From assembly GCF_030704685.1 (NCBI RefSeq), contig NZ_JAUZDX010000022.1, positions 45,129 to 109,128 on the forward strand: 64,000 nucleotides of DNA, written 5' to 3'. Origin of the DNA: Acidovorax sp. A1169 (GTDB lineage: Bacteria > Pseudomonadota > Gammaproteobacteria > Burkholderiales > Burkholderiaceae_C). Within the stretch, counting starts at the first letter, position 1. Each line of letters begins with the position of its first letter. Positions 17,407 through 26,454 of this stretch are shown here, one piece after another. The notes under the pieces were generated by a model that did no database searches, was not told where the DNA came from, and worked only from the letters and a program-made list of their open reading frames with translations. A program made the position numbers and the translations under genes.

Positions 17407-18126
17407 CTAGGAAGAAAGGGGTTCAGGCATGCGGTGCTCGGCCTGCCAGCGCGCGGCCCAGGCGCCGCAGCGCCCTAGGGGCCGCAGCGGATCGTCGAAA
17501 TCCACGACCACGACATGCGTGGCCGCAGCGGGCGCGGCGGGCTGCTCCAGCGTGCGGCCATCGGTCAGCAGCCACAGGCACGACGGTGCGCCCGCGCCGC
17601 GCTTGCGCCGCGTGGCGCGCAGCAGGCGCTCGGCCTCGGCCAGGCCCGCCGCCAGGGGCGTGCCGCCACCGCCGCCCAGCGGGCGCACGCGGGCCGTGCC
17701 AGCCATACGCGCGGGGCCGGGGGGCAGCAGCAGCTCCACGCCCTGGCCGCCAAAGCACAGCAAGGCCACATGGTCGCCGGCCCGCGCGGCCTGCTCGATC
17801 AGGCGCGCGGCATAGCCCTTGGCCCAGGCCAGGCGCCCGCCCTGGCGCATGGAGCCCGAGGTGTCGAGGGCGATCAGGTGCAGGCAGGGCTGCACGGCGC
17901 TGGGGGGCCGGCGCCGCAAATGCGCGGCCTTCAGACGCGCCGGGCCCTTGGCCACCAACGTGCGCAGCCAATCGATGCCCGCGCCCTCTGTGTCTGCAGG
18001 CCGGGCCACGGCCTGCGGCGTGCGCAGCCAGGCATTGCGGGGGGCTTGCCACCGCCAGCCTGCGCTTGTCTTGGTAGAACCAGGAGAGCGCGGGCCGGGG
18101 TGGCTCAGGCTTTTTTTGGCGGCCAT
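17407..18126 (-). CDS. VWA domain protein, ChlD/BchD-like chelatase subunit
   Basis: A 239-residue protein with a von Willebrand A domain from about residue 80. The MIDAS metal motif is DTSGSM (D-x-S-x-S), and later VVVDFDDPLRP completes the fold. A basic N-terminal region precedes it. This corresponds to the C-terminal integrin-like domain of ChlD/BchD without the AAA half. It overlaps the AAA ATPase gene by 22 nt and follows cobN, so together they should form the ChlI/ChlD-type motor that substitutes for CobS/CobT in cobalt insertion by CobN. That role is inferred from context. Confidence 0.85.
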   Translation of the reverse strand: MAAKKSLSHPGPRSPGSTKTSAGWRWQAPRNAWLRTPQAVARPADTEGAGIDWLRTLVAKGPARLKAAHLRRRPPSAVQPCLHLIALDTSGSMRQGGRLAWAKGYAARLIEQAARAGDHVALLCFGGQGVELLLPPGPARMAGTARVRPLGGGGGTPLAAGLAEAERLLRATRRKRGAGAPSCLWLLTDGRTLEQPAAPAAATHVVVVDFDDPLRPLGRCGAWAARWQAEHRMPEPLSS

Positions 18127-19172
18127 GCTCCGGTGCTGCGCACACGCGCCATGGGTTGGGGTTCGGGTGGCAAGGCACCCCAGTCGCCTTCAGGCGCGTT
18201 CTGCGACGAGGCAGGGCCCTGCGCGCCGACAGGCGAAGGTTTGGGCGATGAAGAAGGCGGCGGCTGCGTGGCACCGGAGGGTGGTGCCGAGCCGGTGTTG
18301 CTCTCCGTGCGCCGGTGCGCCAGCGCCAGTTCGGCCACGGCATCCACATGCGCCACGCCCACACTGTCGGCTTGTTCCAGCGCGGCCAGCGCCCGCGCGG
18401 CGCGCAGCATCACCAGGTCGGCGCGAATGCCATCCACCCCGGCGGCCAGGGCCAGGTTCGCGGCATGCTGCACCACGGCGTCCGTCCATTCCAGGCCCGC
18501 CAGCGCCGCGCGGGCGCGGGCCACCGATGCGGCGAGTTCGGCCTGCGCAGCGGCATGCTGCGCCACCACGGCCGCAGGGTCGGCATCGAAGGCCAGGCGG
18601 GCGCGCACGATGGCCTGGCGCTGGGCCGCATCGGCCGGGTTGTGCAGGGCCACCGACAGGCCGAAGCGGTCGAGCAGTTGCGGGCGCAGCTCGCCCTCCT
18701 CGGGGTTCATGGTGCCCACCAGCACGAAGCGCGCCGCATGCTGCTGCGACACGCCGTCGCGCTCCACTGTGTTCACGCCACTCGCGGCCACGTCGAGCAG
18801 CGAATCCACCAGCGCATCGGGCAGCAGGTTGACCTCGTCCACATAGAGCACACCGCCGTGCGCGCGCGCCACCAGGCCGGGTGCCAGGCGCACCTGGCCG
18901 TCGCGCAGCACGTCTTCGATGTTCAGCGTACCCACCAGTTGCTCCAGGCTGGCCGCCAGGGGCAGCGTGACGAAGGGCGCATCGGGCAGCAGCGCCGCCA
19001 GCGCGCGCGCCGAGGTGGACTTGGCCGTGCCGCGCGGGCCGCTGATGAGCACCCCGCCCATGCCGGGGTCGATGGCGGCCAGCAGCAGCGCGCGCTGCAG
19101 GGCCTCGTGGCCGACCAGGGCGGTAAAGGGGAACGCGGTGGCAGGCACAGGGGACAAAGAAAAAACGGTCAT
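18105..19172 (-). CDS. AAA ATPase, ChlI/BchI-like chelatase subunit
   Basis: A 355-residue AAA+ ATPase. Walker A is GPRGTAKST, Walker B is GVLYVDEVNLLPD, and the sensor segment VLVGTMNPEEGELRPQLLDR with the following arginine is typical of magnesium chelatase subunit I. The last 60 residues are a low-complexity Pro/Ser-rich tail. The start overlaps the cobN stop by 4 nt (ATGA). In bacteria lacking CobS/CobT, such a ChlI-like protein drives CobN; the order cobN, chlI, chlD supports that here. Confidence 0.9.
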   Translation of the reverse strand: MTVFSLSPVPATAFPFTALVGHEALQRALLLAAIDPGMGGVLISGPRGTAKSTSARALAALLPDAPFVTLPLAASLEQLVGTLNIEDVLRDGQVRLAPGLVARAHGGVLYVDEVNLLPDALVDSLLDVAASGVNTVERDGVSQQHAARFVLVGTMNPEEGELRPQLLDRFGLSVALHNPADAAQRQAIVRARLAFDADPAAVVAQHAAAQAELAASVARARAALAGLEWTDAVVQHAANLALAAGVDGIRADLVMLRAARALAALEQADSVGVAHVDAVAELALAHRRTESNTGSAPPSGATQPPPSSSPKPSPVGAQGPASSQNAPEGDWGALPPEPQPMARVRSTGAWPPKKA

Positions 19173-22100
19173 GGCAAGGGTCCTTCGCCCTGGGTTTCGA
19201 GACGGTGCTCCAGCGCCAGCAGGTGCTGCTCGATGCGCTCGCGGTGCTCGCCGGGCTCGGCCCACAGGCCGCGCTGCATGGCTTCGAGCAAGCGCTCGCC
19301 GATGCCGCGCAGGGCCAGCGGGTTGTGCTGTTGCAGAAAGTCGCGCGTGGCGTCGTCGTGCAGGTAGGCGTCGGCCACCAGCGCGTACTGGTGGTCGCCC
19401 ACCACGCCGGTGGTCGCGTCGAAGGCGAACAGGTAGTCCACCGTGGCCGCCATCTCGAACGCGCCCTTGTAGCCGTGGCGCTTGACGCCGTCGATCCACT
19501 TGGGATTCACGGCCCGGGCACGCACCACGCGCGCCACCTCTTCACTGAGGGTGCGGATGCGCGGTGCGCCGGGGGTGCTGAAGTCGCCGTGGTACAGCGC
19601 GGCCGGCGCGCCGGCCAGGTGCTGCACTGCGGCGGCCATGCCGCCCTGGAACTGGTAGTAGTCGTCCGAGTCGAGGATGTCGTGCTCGCGGTTGTCCTGG
19701 TTGTGCAGCACTGCATCCACCGCGGCAAGGCGCTGCTCGAAGGCGGCGCGCGCCGCCTCGCCGTGCCCACCCTGGCCGTAGGCGAAGGCACCCGCACGCA
19801 GGTAGGCTTGTGCGAGGTCGTCCGAAGTGCTCCATCGCCCGCTGGCCATCACCTCCTGCAGCCCTGCGCCATAGCCGCCAGGCCGCGGGCCGAACACACG
19901 CCATGTGGCGCGGCGCTCGGCGTCCTCGGCGGCCATGCCGCCGGCTTCGCTCTCGGCCGCCTCGCGCCGCACGCGGGCGCGGATGGGGTTCACGTCGTCG
20001 GGTTCGTCGTCCTCGGGGATGGCGGCCACGGCACGCACGGCCGTGTCGAACAGGTCGATCACGCCCGGGAAGGCATCGCGGAAAAAGCCCGACACGCGCA
20101 GCGTCACGTCGATGCGCGGGCGCTTGCGTATCGCCATGGGCAGTACCTCGATGTCCACCACGCGGTGGCTGCCAGGCGCCCATTTCGGGCGCACACCCAG
20201 CAAGGCAAACGCCTGGCCAATGTCCTCACCGCCCGTGCGCATGGTGCTCGTGCCCCAGACCGACAGGCCCACCGCGGTGGGAAAGCTGCCGTGGTCCTGC
20301 AGGTGCCGCTCCACCACGCGGTCCGCCGCCAATGCGCCCATGCTGTAGGCCGTGGGCGTGGGCACGGCGCGCGTGTCCACCGAATAGAAGTTGCGGCCCG
20401 TGGGCAGCACGTCGGGCCGGCCGCGAGAAGGCGCACCGCTGGGGCCCGGCGGCACGAAGCGGCCGGCCAGTCCGCGCAGCAGCTGGCCCATCTCGTTCGG
20501 GCCGCAGGCGTCGAGCCGGGGTGCCAGCACCGCGCGCATGCGCGCCAACACCTGTGCGCTGTGCGGCCACTGCGCGGCGTCCAAGGACGGGCCGACGATG
20601 CGGCCCGCGCCGTCCACCGCCAGGTGCTGCTGCACGCACTGCGCGGCCAGCTTTTCGAGCCGCTCGCGCGTGTGGCCCACATGGCGCCAGGGCTCGTCGA
20701 CCAACACTTGCAATGCCTCGGGACGCGGCCCGGTCCAGGGCGCGGCCCACTCGGGGTTCAGCGGGTCGAAATCGCCAAGGCCCAGGTCGCGGGCCAGCGC
20801 CACCAGCAGGCTGCCCTGCCCCGGCGCCGAACCGCCGGGAAAGCGCGCCAGCGCCACGAGCGTATCGGTGCGCTGGCGGTCCTGCGGCGAGCGCCCCAGG
20901 ATGTGCAGGCCGTCGCGGATCTGCGACTCCTTGATCTCGCACAGGTAGGCGTCGAGCCGGCCGAGCAGGGCTTCGCGCTGCGCGTCGTCGGCCGGCGGCG
21001 CAAAGCCAAGCTCCTGGTGCAGGCGGTGCTGCAGCACCTGGTCGAGGATGCTCTGGCGCAGCAGCTTGGCGCGGCGCGGGTCGAGGGACAGGGCTTCGTA
21101 GTATTCGTCCATCGCCCGCTCAAGCTGCTGCAGCGGACCGTAGGTCTCGGCGCGCGTGAGCGCGGGCATCAGGTGGTCGATGATGACGGCCTGCGTGCGC
21201 CGCTTGGCCTGGCTGCCCTCGCCCGGGTCGTTGACGATAAAGGGGTACAGGTGCGGCAGCGGGCCCAGGATGGCATCGGGCCAACAGGCGGCGCCCAGCG
21301 CCACGCTCTTGCCCGGCAGCCATTCGAGGTTGCCGTGCTTGCCCACGTGCACCACGGCGTCCACCGCGAACACGCGGCGCAGCCAGAAGTAGAAGGCCAG
21401 GTAGCCGTGCGTGGGCACCAGGTCGGCATCGTGGTAGGTGGCCACCAGGTCCAGGTCGCGTCCACGCGCGGGCTGTATGCCCACGAAGACGTTGCCCAGG
21501 CGAATTCCCGGCACCATGAAGCGGCCACTGCGCACGATGGGGTCTGCGCCGGGCGGGCCCCACAGGGCATTCACAGCGTCCTGGCTGGCCTGCGGCAGGG
21601 CATGGAAGTCGGCCAGATAGTCGGCCATGGCCAGGCTTTGGCCCGCTGGGCGGTCGGCGTTGGCATTGAGGTTGTTGGTCACGCCCTCCACCAGCTGCGC
21701 GATCAGCGCATCGCCGCCCTCGGGCAGCTCGCCGGTGGTGTAGCCGGCATCGCGCAGCGCCTGCAGGATGAGCACGGTGGAGGCCGGTGTATCAAGGCCC
21801 ACGCCATTGGCCAGGCGCGCGTCGTCGTTGGGGTAGTTGGCCAGGATGAGCGCCACGCGCTTGCCCACGTGCGGCTTGCTGCGCAGCACGCACCAGCGGC
21901 GCGCCAGCTCGGCCACGAAGGCAATGCGCTCTGGCTCGGGCTGGTAGCGCACCACGTCGACCTCGGTGCGCTCGCAGCGCCAGGCCAGGCCCTTGAAGCT
22001 GATGGCGCGCGCGCCGATGCGCCCGTCCACCTCGGGCAGCACCACCTGCATGGCCAGGTCGCGCGGCGCCAGGCCATGCGGGTCGGCCTGCCACTGCTCT

Positions 22101-22987
22101 TGCGAGCAGCCAGCGGTGATGAGCTGCAGCACCGGCGCATCGCCGGCCAGGGCGACCGCCGTTGCGTCGTCGTCACTGCCATCGATGGAGGCCACGGCAA
22201 AGCTCGTGGCGTTGAGCACCACGCCCACGCCCTGCTCTGCGGCCATGCCCTGCAGCGCGGCCAGGCTCTCGGGGTTCTTGAGCGAATCGACGGCCACGGC
22301 CAGGGTGTTGAGCCCGGCCTGCGCCAGCGCTGCCTGCATTGCATCGAACACCGCCGTGTTGCTCGCCTGCAGGTGGGCGCGGTAGAACACCAGCATCGCC
22401 ACCGGCGCACCCGCCACCCAGGGCGCAGCCGCGGCCGGCGTGTAGGCCATCACCGGCGGCAGCGGGCGGGGCGGCGGCGGGCGTGCGCCGATGCCGAAGG
22501 CTGCATGGCCGATCAGCGCGAAAAACGCCAGCGCGTTGTCGCGCCCGCCCTCGCGCAGGCAGCGCCACAGCTGGTGGCAGTCTTGCGGGCTGGCGGTGCT
22601 GCGCATCAGCAGTTGCGGGTCTTCGACGTTGTCGCCCGAGAACAGTGCGAGCCACTGGCCGCGCTTGCCGGCCAGCGACATCGCCTGTTCGACCACGTAG
22701 GCCCAGTCGCTCGGGCTGCCCAGGTGGTCGATGACGACCACGCGCGCATGGCGCAGCACGTCGTCGACATACATGTCGGTGGACGCAGGCTGGCGCAGCC
22801 ACATCAGGTTGGCCAGGCGCACGCTGGGGAAGCCCTCGCCCAGGCCGGCAGCCGCGTCGGACAGCAGCGACAGCGTGGTGTCGGCCGCGCTCAGGATGAC
22901 GATGTCGCCGGGCGTCTGCTCCACGCGCACCAGACCCTGGCCCCCGTCCTCGACGTAGCCACCGGGGCGTGTGGAAAGCAGATGCAT
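19169..22987 (-). CDS. cobN: Cobaltochelatase subunit CobN
   Basis: The large 1272-residue catalytic subunit that inserts cobalt into hydrogenobyrinic acid a,c-diamide using ATP. Recognised from VHVGKHGNLEWLPGKSVALG and the following PFIVNDPGEGSQAKRRTQAV segment, plus GLSVWGTSTMRTGGEDIGQA toward the C-terminus; length matches the family. ATG 22987 (MHLLSTRPGGYV) begins 10 nt after the cobW stop. It has its ATPase motor genes directly downstream. The presence of CobN implies the aerobic (late cobalt insertion) route, though ring-modifying enzymes are not in the window. Confidence 0.95.
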   Translation of the reverse strand: MHLLSTRPGGYVEDGGQGLVRVEQTPGDIVILSAADTTLSLLSDAAAGLGEGFPSVRLANLMWLRQPASTDMYVDDVLRHARVVVIDHLGSPSDWAYVVEQAMSLAGKRGQWLALFSGDNVEDPQLLMRSTASPQDCHQLWRCLREGGRDNALAFFALIGHAAFGIGARPPPPRPLPPVMAYTPAAAAPWVAGAPVAMLVFYRAHLQASNTAVFDAMQAALAQAGLNTLAVAVDSLKNPESLAALQGMAAEQGVGVVLNATSFAVASIDGSDDDATAVALAGDAPVLQLITAGCSQEQWQADPHGLAPRDLAMQVVLPEVDGRIGARAISFKGLAWRCERTEVDVVRYQPEPERIAFVAELARRWCVLRSKPHVGKRVALILANYPNDDARLANGVGLDTPASTVLILQALRDAGYTTGELPEGGDALIAQLVEGVTNNLNANADRPAGQSLAMADYLADFHALPQASQDAVNALWGPPGADPIVRSGRFMVPGIRLGNVFVGIQPARGRDLDLVATYHDADLVPTHGYLAFYFWLRRVFAVDAVVHVGKHGNLEWLPGKSVALGAACWPDAILGPLPHLYPFIVNDPGEGSQAKRRTQAVIIDHLMPALTRAETYGPLQQLERAMDEYYEALSLDPRRAKLLRQSILDQVLQHRLHQELGFAPPADDAQREALLGRLDAYLCEIKESQIRDGLHILGRSPQDRQRTDTLVALARFPGGSAPGQGSLLVALARDLGLGDFDPLNPEWAAPWTGPRPEALQVLVDEPWRHVGHTRERLEKLAAQCVQQHLAVDGAGRIVGPSLDAAQWPHSAQVLARMRAVLAPRLDACGPNEMGQLLRGLAGRFVPPGPSGAPSRGRPDVLPTGRNFYSVDTRAVPTPTAYSMGALAADRVVERHLQDHGSFPTAVGLSVWGTSTMRTGGEDIGQAFALLGVRPKWAPGSHRVVDIEVLPMAIRKRPRIDVTLRVSGFFRDAFPGVIDLFDTAVRAVAAIPEDDEPDDVNPIRARVRREAAESEAGGMAAEDAERRATWRVFGPRPGGYGAGLQEVMASGRWSTSDDLAQAYLRAGAFAYGQGGHGEAARAAFEQRLAAVDAVLHNQDNREHDILDSDDYYQFQGGMAAAVQHLAGAPAALYHGDFSTPGAPRIRTLSEEVARVVRARAVNPKWIDGVKRHGYKGAFEMAATVDYLFAFDATTGVVGDHQYALVADAYLHDDATRDFLQQHNPLALRGIGERLLEAMQRGLWAEPGEHRERIEQHLLALEHRLETQGEGPLP

Positions 22988-22997
22988 GCGGGTCGCC

Positions 22998-24065
22998 TCA
23001 GGCGGTGGTGGTGGCGGATTCGGCGAGCGCCGATTGCAGCTCGGCCTGCAGAGCGGCGGCATCCAGGTGGTCGCCGATCACCACCAGGCGCGTGGCGCGC
23101 AGGTCGCCCTCGCGCCAGGCGCGATCGAAATGGCTGTCGAAGCGCTGGCCCACGCCCTGCACCACCAGGCGCATGGCCGCGCCCGGCAGGGCCACGAAGC
23201 CCTTGATGCGGTAGATCTCGTGGCGCTGCACCAGCGCGACCAGGGCCTCCACCAAGCGGCCACGGTCGGCCACGTCGAGCGTGACGTGCACCGACTCGAA
23301 CTCGTCGTGGTCGTGGTCCTCTTCCTCGTCGTGGTGGGTCTTGCGCTCGTCGATCACGTCCTCCACCGCACGGCCCAGGCCCAGCAGCACGCTGGGGTCG
23401 ATGCGGCCATGCTGTGCGTGCACGAACTTCACGCCCGGCAGGGTCTCGCCGCGCACGATGGCTTCCACGCGGGCCAGGTCCTCGGCGGTCAGGCCATCGG
23501 TCTTGTGCAGCACCACCAGATCGGCGGTCGCCAGTTGGTCCTCGAACAACTCGGCCAGGGGCGAGTCGTGGTCCAGGTTCTCGTCGGCGCGGCGCTGGGC
23601 GTCCACCGCAACGGGGTCGTCGGCAAACTGGCCGGCGGCCACGGCGGGCGCATCGACCACGGTGATCACCGAGTCGACCGTGAACACGTTGCGCAGCGCG
23701 GGCCACTGGAAGGCCTGCACCAGCGGCTTGGGCAGCGCCAAGCCCGAGGTCTCGATCACCAGGTGGTCGATCTGGTCACGGCGCGCGGCCAGCAGCTCCA
23801 TCACCGGAGCGAACTCTTCCTGCACGGTGCAGCACAGGCAGCCGTTGGCCAGCTCGAACAGCTGGCCGTTCTCCACGCCGTTCTCGTCGCAGCCGATGCC
23901 GCAGCTGCGCAGCAGTTCGCCGTCGATGCCCAGTTCGCCGAACTCGTTGACGATGACGGCGATGCGCTTGCCCTGCGCGTTAGTCAGCAGGTGGCGCAGC
24001 AGCGTGGTCTTGCCGCTGCCCAGAAAGCCGGTGACGATGGTGGCGGGAATCTTGTGGACTTGCAT
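22998..24065 (-). CDS. cobW: CobW-type GTP-dependent metallochaperone
   Basis: A 355-residue G3E GTPase thought to deliver cobalt for B12 synthesis. P-loop GFLGSGKTTLL at residues 13-23, the metal-binding CxCC motif in ANGCLCCTVQEEF, and HKTDGL (an NKxD-like base-recognition motif) are present. A His/Asp/Glu-rich stretch (ERKTHHDEEEDHDHDEF) between the domains could bind metal. The C-terminal CobW_C domain follows. It is placed directly before cobN, the standard neighbour. Confidence 0.94.
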   Translation of the reverse strand: MQVHKIPATIVTGFLGSGKTTLLRHLLTNAQGKRIAVIVNEFGELGIDGELLRSCGIGCDENGVENGQLFELANGCLCCTVQEEFAPVMELLAARRDQIDHLVIETSGLALPKPLVQAFQWPALRNVFTVDSVITVVDAPAVAAGQFADDPVAVDAQRRADENLDHDSPLAELFEDQLATADLVVLHKTDGLTAEDLARVEAIVRGETLPGVKFVHAQHGRIDPSVLLGLGRAVEDVIDERKTHHDEEEDHDHDEFESVHVTLDVADRGRLVEALVALVQRHEIYRIKGFVALPGAAMRLVVQGVGQRFDSHFDRAWREGDLRATRLVVIGDHLDAAALQAELQSALAESATTTA

Positions 24066-24111
24066 GGAAGGAATCTCCAGTCAGAAAAATGGGGAAGTAA
24101 GGTGGTACGAA

Positions 24112-24990
24112 TCAACGCAAGACTTGCGGCAATCCAAGAAGGCAATCGACCAGCATGTGCGCCGCCTCGCCCAGGCGCGGGCCGGGGCGCGAGAGCAGGT
24201 CCATGCGGTCGGCATCGAGCTGGCAGACCTGGTGCTGGCGCAGCGCCTGCATGCCGGCCCAGCCGGGGCGGTCGGCCACGTTGAAGAGGGTGGTCTGCGG
24301 TCCGACGACCAGGTCCGGCCCACGGCGCACCACCATTTCGGAATTGACGCGCGGGAAGAGGCCCATGTCGCCGGGCACGATGTTCACAAGGCCCAGGCGC
24401 GCCACGGTCTCGCCGATGAAGCTGGCGGCACTGGCCGCCGTGGGGCCCACGCCCACCTCGACGTAGACACTGCGCCCACGCAGGTGGGCCGGCACGCGGC
24501 GCGCCGCGGCGTCGAGCTCGCGCTCGATGCGCGCAACCAGCTCGGCCGCACGCGCCGATTCGCCGAGCGACTGGCCCACGCTGATCAGCATGCGCTTGAG
24601 ATCGGCATGCGTGCGCGCATCGAACACCTGCACCGGCACGCCCAGGGCCGAGAGGCGGTCCCCCGCACGGCTGCGCGGGCCCAGCAGCACCATGTCGGGC
24701 CGAAGGGCCACGATGCGCTCGATCTGCGCGTCCTGCAGGCCGCCCACCTTGGGCAGCTTGGCCACGCTGCCGGGCCAGCTCGAATAGCGGTCGGTGCCCA
24801 CCAGCTCGGCGCAGTGGCCCAGGGCACACACCGCTTCGGTGAGCGAGGGGGAAAGCGTGACGATGCGGTGCTGTTGCTGGGCTTGCGCCAACGGTGTTGC
24901 CAGGCCGCCCAGCAGCCCGAGCACGGCCAGCGCCGGCACGGTGGGGTGCAGGCGGCTGCGAGCCATCGGCAGGGACATCGAGGCGTTCAT
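24112..24990 (-). CDS. btuF: BtuF-like cobalamin-binding periplasmic protein (orphan copy)
   Basis: A 292-residue class III (BtuF/FhuD-like) binding protein with a signal sequence (ALAVLGLLGGLATPLAQAQ). IVTLSPSLTEAVCALG and VGTDRYSSWP resemble the product of the second btuF at 28992-29891 closely, indicating a duplication. No permease or ATPase is beside this copy; it lies between cobO and cobW. It may share BtuCD with the other copy or bind a different corrinoid. Alternative in-frame starts exist at codons 5 and 9. Confidence 0.88.
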   Translation of the reverse strand: MNASMSLPMARSRLHPTVPALAVLGLLGGLATPLAQAQQQHRIVTLSPSLTEAVCALGHCAELVGTDRYSSWPGSVAKLPKVGGLQDAQIERIVALRPDMVLLGPRSRAGDRLSALGVPVQVFDARTHADLKRMLISVGQSLGESARAAELVARIERELDAAARRVPAHLRGRSVYVEVGVGPTAASAASFIGETVARLGLVNIVPGDMGLFPRVNSEMVVRRGPDLVVGPQTTLFNVADRPGWAGMQALRQHQVCQLDADRMDLLSRPGPRLGEAAHMLVDCLLGLPQVLR

Positions 24991-24992
24991 GG

Positions 24993-25562
24993 TCAGTCTT
25001 CGATCCCGCGCTGGGCGGGCACGCCGGCCTTGAAGTGGTGCTTGATGAGCGTCATCTCGGTCACGGTGTCGGCCAGCTCGATCAGCTCGGCCGGCGCGTT
25101 GCGGCCGGTGAGCACCACGTGCACATGGGGCGGGCGCTCGCGCAGGCAGGCCAGGATGGATTCGAGCGGGATCCAGCCGTAGCGCAGGGGGTACATGATT
25201 TCGTCGAGCACGACCATGAAGTGCTCGCCCGCGAGGACGGTGGCCTCGGCCTTGGCCCAGCCGTCCAGCGCGAGTTGGGCCGAGTGGTCCAGGTCGCGGC
25301 TCTTCCAGCTAAAGCCGTCGCCCAGGCCTTCAATGGGCATGCCCAGTTGTTCGAAAAGGCGGTGCTCGCCGAAGCGGGCGGTCGGGACCTTCATGAACTG
25401 GTAGATCTTGACTTTTTTGCCGCGGCCGTGGGCTCTGATGGCCAAGCCGAAGGCGGCGGTGCTCTTGCCTTTGCCGGTGCCGGTGTGGACGATGACCAGC
25501 CCTCGGCGTTCGCCTTGGGGTTTGGGGGTGTCGCGGAGGATCGGTGGAGATTCGATTTGCAT
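24993..25562 (-). CDS. cobO: Cob(I)yrinic acid a,c-diamide adenosyltransferase
   Basis: A 189-residue CobO/BtuR/CobA-type ATP:corrinoid adenosyltransferase that attaches the upper adenosyl ligand. The unusual P-loop GTGKGKSTAAFGLA is at about residues 28-41, followed by VKIYQFMKVPT, VVLDEIMYPLRYGW and VLTGRNAPAEL, all conserved in the family. Its start has no clear ribosome site and lies only 43 nt from the palindromic repeat, so its expression may depend on read-through across the repeat or a promoter inside it. Confidence 0.94.
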   Translation of the reverse strand: MQIESPPILRDTPKPQGERRGLVIVHTGTGKGKSTAAFGLAIRAHGRGKKVKIYQFMKVPTARFGEHRLFEQLGMPIEGLGDGFSWKSRDLDHSAQLALDGWAKAEATVLAGEHFMVVLDEIMYPLRYGWIPLESILACLRERPPHVHVVLTGRNAPAELIELADTVTEMTLIKHHFKAGVPAQRGIED

Positions 25563-25604
25563 GTATGTCGCTGTTCAGTGGTGACTACTTGCTTGTTCAG
25601 ATGG

Positions 25605-26327
25605 CGGGAGCCGGGATGTGCGCCCGGCGGCGCAGTAACTTTCTCTTGGCCGCCAAGAGAAAGTCACCAAAGAGAAGGCGGCCCCCAGTCTGCGTCCCCC
25701 ATCGCCCTGGCGGGCGAAGGGGGCAACCTGCGATGCTCGGATCTGGGGTGGTGCCGCAGAACTCGCTGCGTTCTTCGAACTTCGCTCAAACAGCTGCGGC
25801 AAGCTAGACCACGAAGCGTGTGTGTCCTTCGGCACACACGCCCACCCCAGCTCCTGCGCTTCTCGGCGCAGCCAGCAGGGGTGGGGAGCGGGGACAAACA
25901 CGGCTGCTGCTGCGCAGCTGCGCCTGGGGTCGGTTACGCGCTGCGCGCTGCCGACGGGCGGCGCAGCCGCTCTGCGTGCCGAGCGCAGCGACGGCCCCCC
26001 GGGCCGAGCGAAGCAATGGCCCGTGTGGAGCCCGCGCCCACCCCATGCTGACCGTGCCGAGAAGCGCAGGGCCTGGGGTGGGTGCGTGTGCCGCAGGACA
26101 CACGCACTTCGTGATCTGACTTGCCGCAGCTGTTTGAGCGAAGTTTGGCCGCAGGCCGAACGCAGCGAGTTCTGCGGCACCACCCCAGGCCCGAGCATCG
26201 CAGGTTGCCCCGTTCGCCCATCGGGCGAGCGGGGACACGGGCTGTGGGGTCGCCTTTTCTTTGGTGACTTTCTTTTGGCGACGCAAAAGAAAGTTACTGC
26301 GCCGCCGGGCGCACATCCCGGCTCCCG
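25605..26327. repeat. 723-bp imperfect palindromic repeat element, copy 1
   Basis: Fills the gap between cobO and the CbiM-like gene. The two ends are inverted copies (cgggagccgggatgtgcgcc at the left, its complement at the right). Nested inside are a 31-bp perfect inverted pair (25743-25773 with 26158-26188), a 24-bp perfect pair (25780-25803 with 26120-26143), and local hairpins at 25638-25664, 25817-25840, 26082-26107 and 26267-26294. A second copy in the same orientation starts at 63354. No transposase or plausible protein is encoded; open frames through it are short and shared by base composition. Target-site duplications are not evident. Confidence 0.85.
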
Positions 26328-26454
26328 TCCATCGCACAGGCATGTCGCCACCAGAGCAACCAGCCCATCGAACGCCCTTAGGCCGCCGAGCCGAGACCCG
26401 GCCTCCGCCCTCAGCAAAAAAACAGCAGCGACCACAACCACAGATCAGAAAAAC

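Noticed and set aside
19205..23206. A 1333-codon open frame on the plus strand opposite cobN
   Set aside because: It mirrors cobN with composition forced by codon bias (many H, Q, A, G, R), has no domain and no ribosome site. Long antisense frames are expected at this GC content.
25563..25604. Possible second cobalamin riboswitch in front of cobO
   Set aside because: Only 42 nt remain before the repeat and no B12 box or core motif is seen there or in the repeat.
25575..26441. Open frames of 80-490 codons running through the palindromic repeat
   Set aside because: They occur on both strands in the same repeat and at copy 2, are rich in Arg/Pro/Ser and lack start signals. They are better explained as repeat sequence than as proteins.
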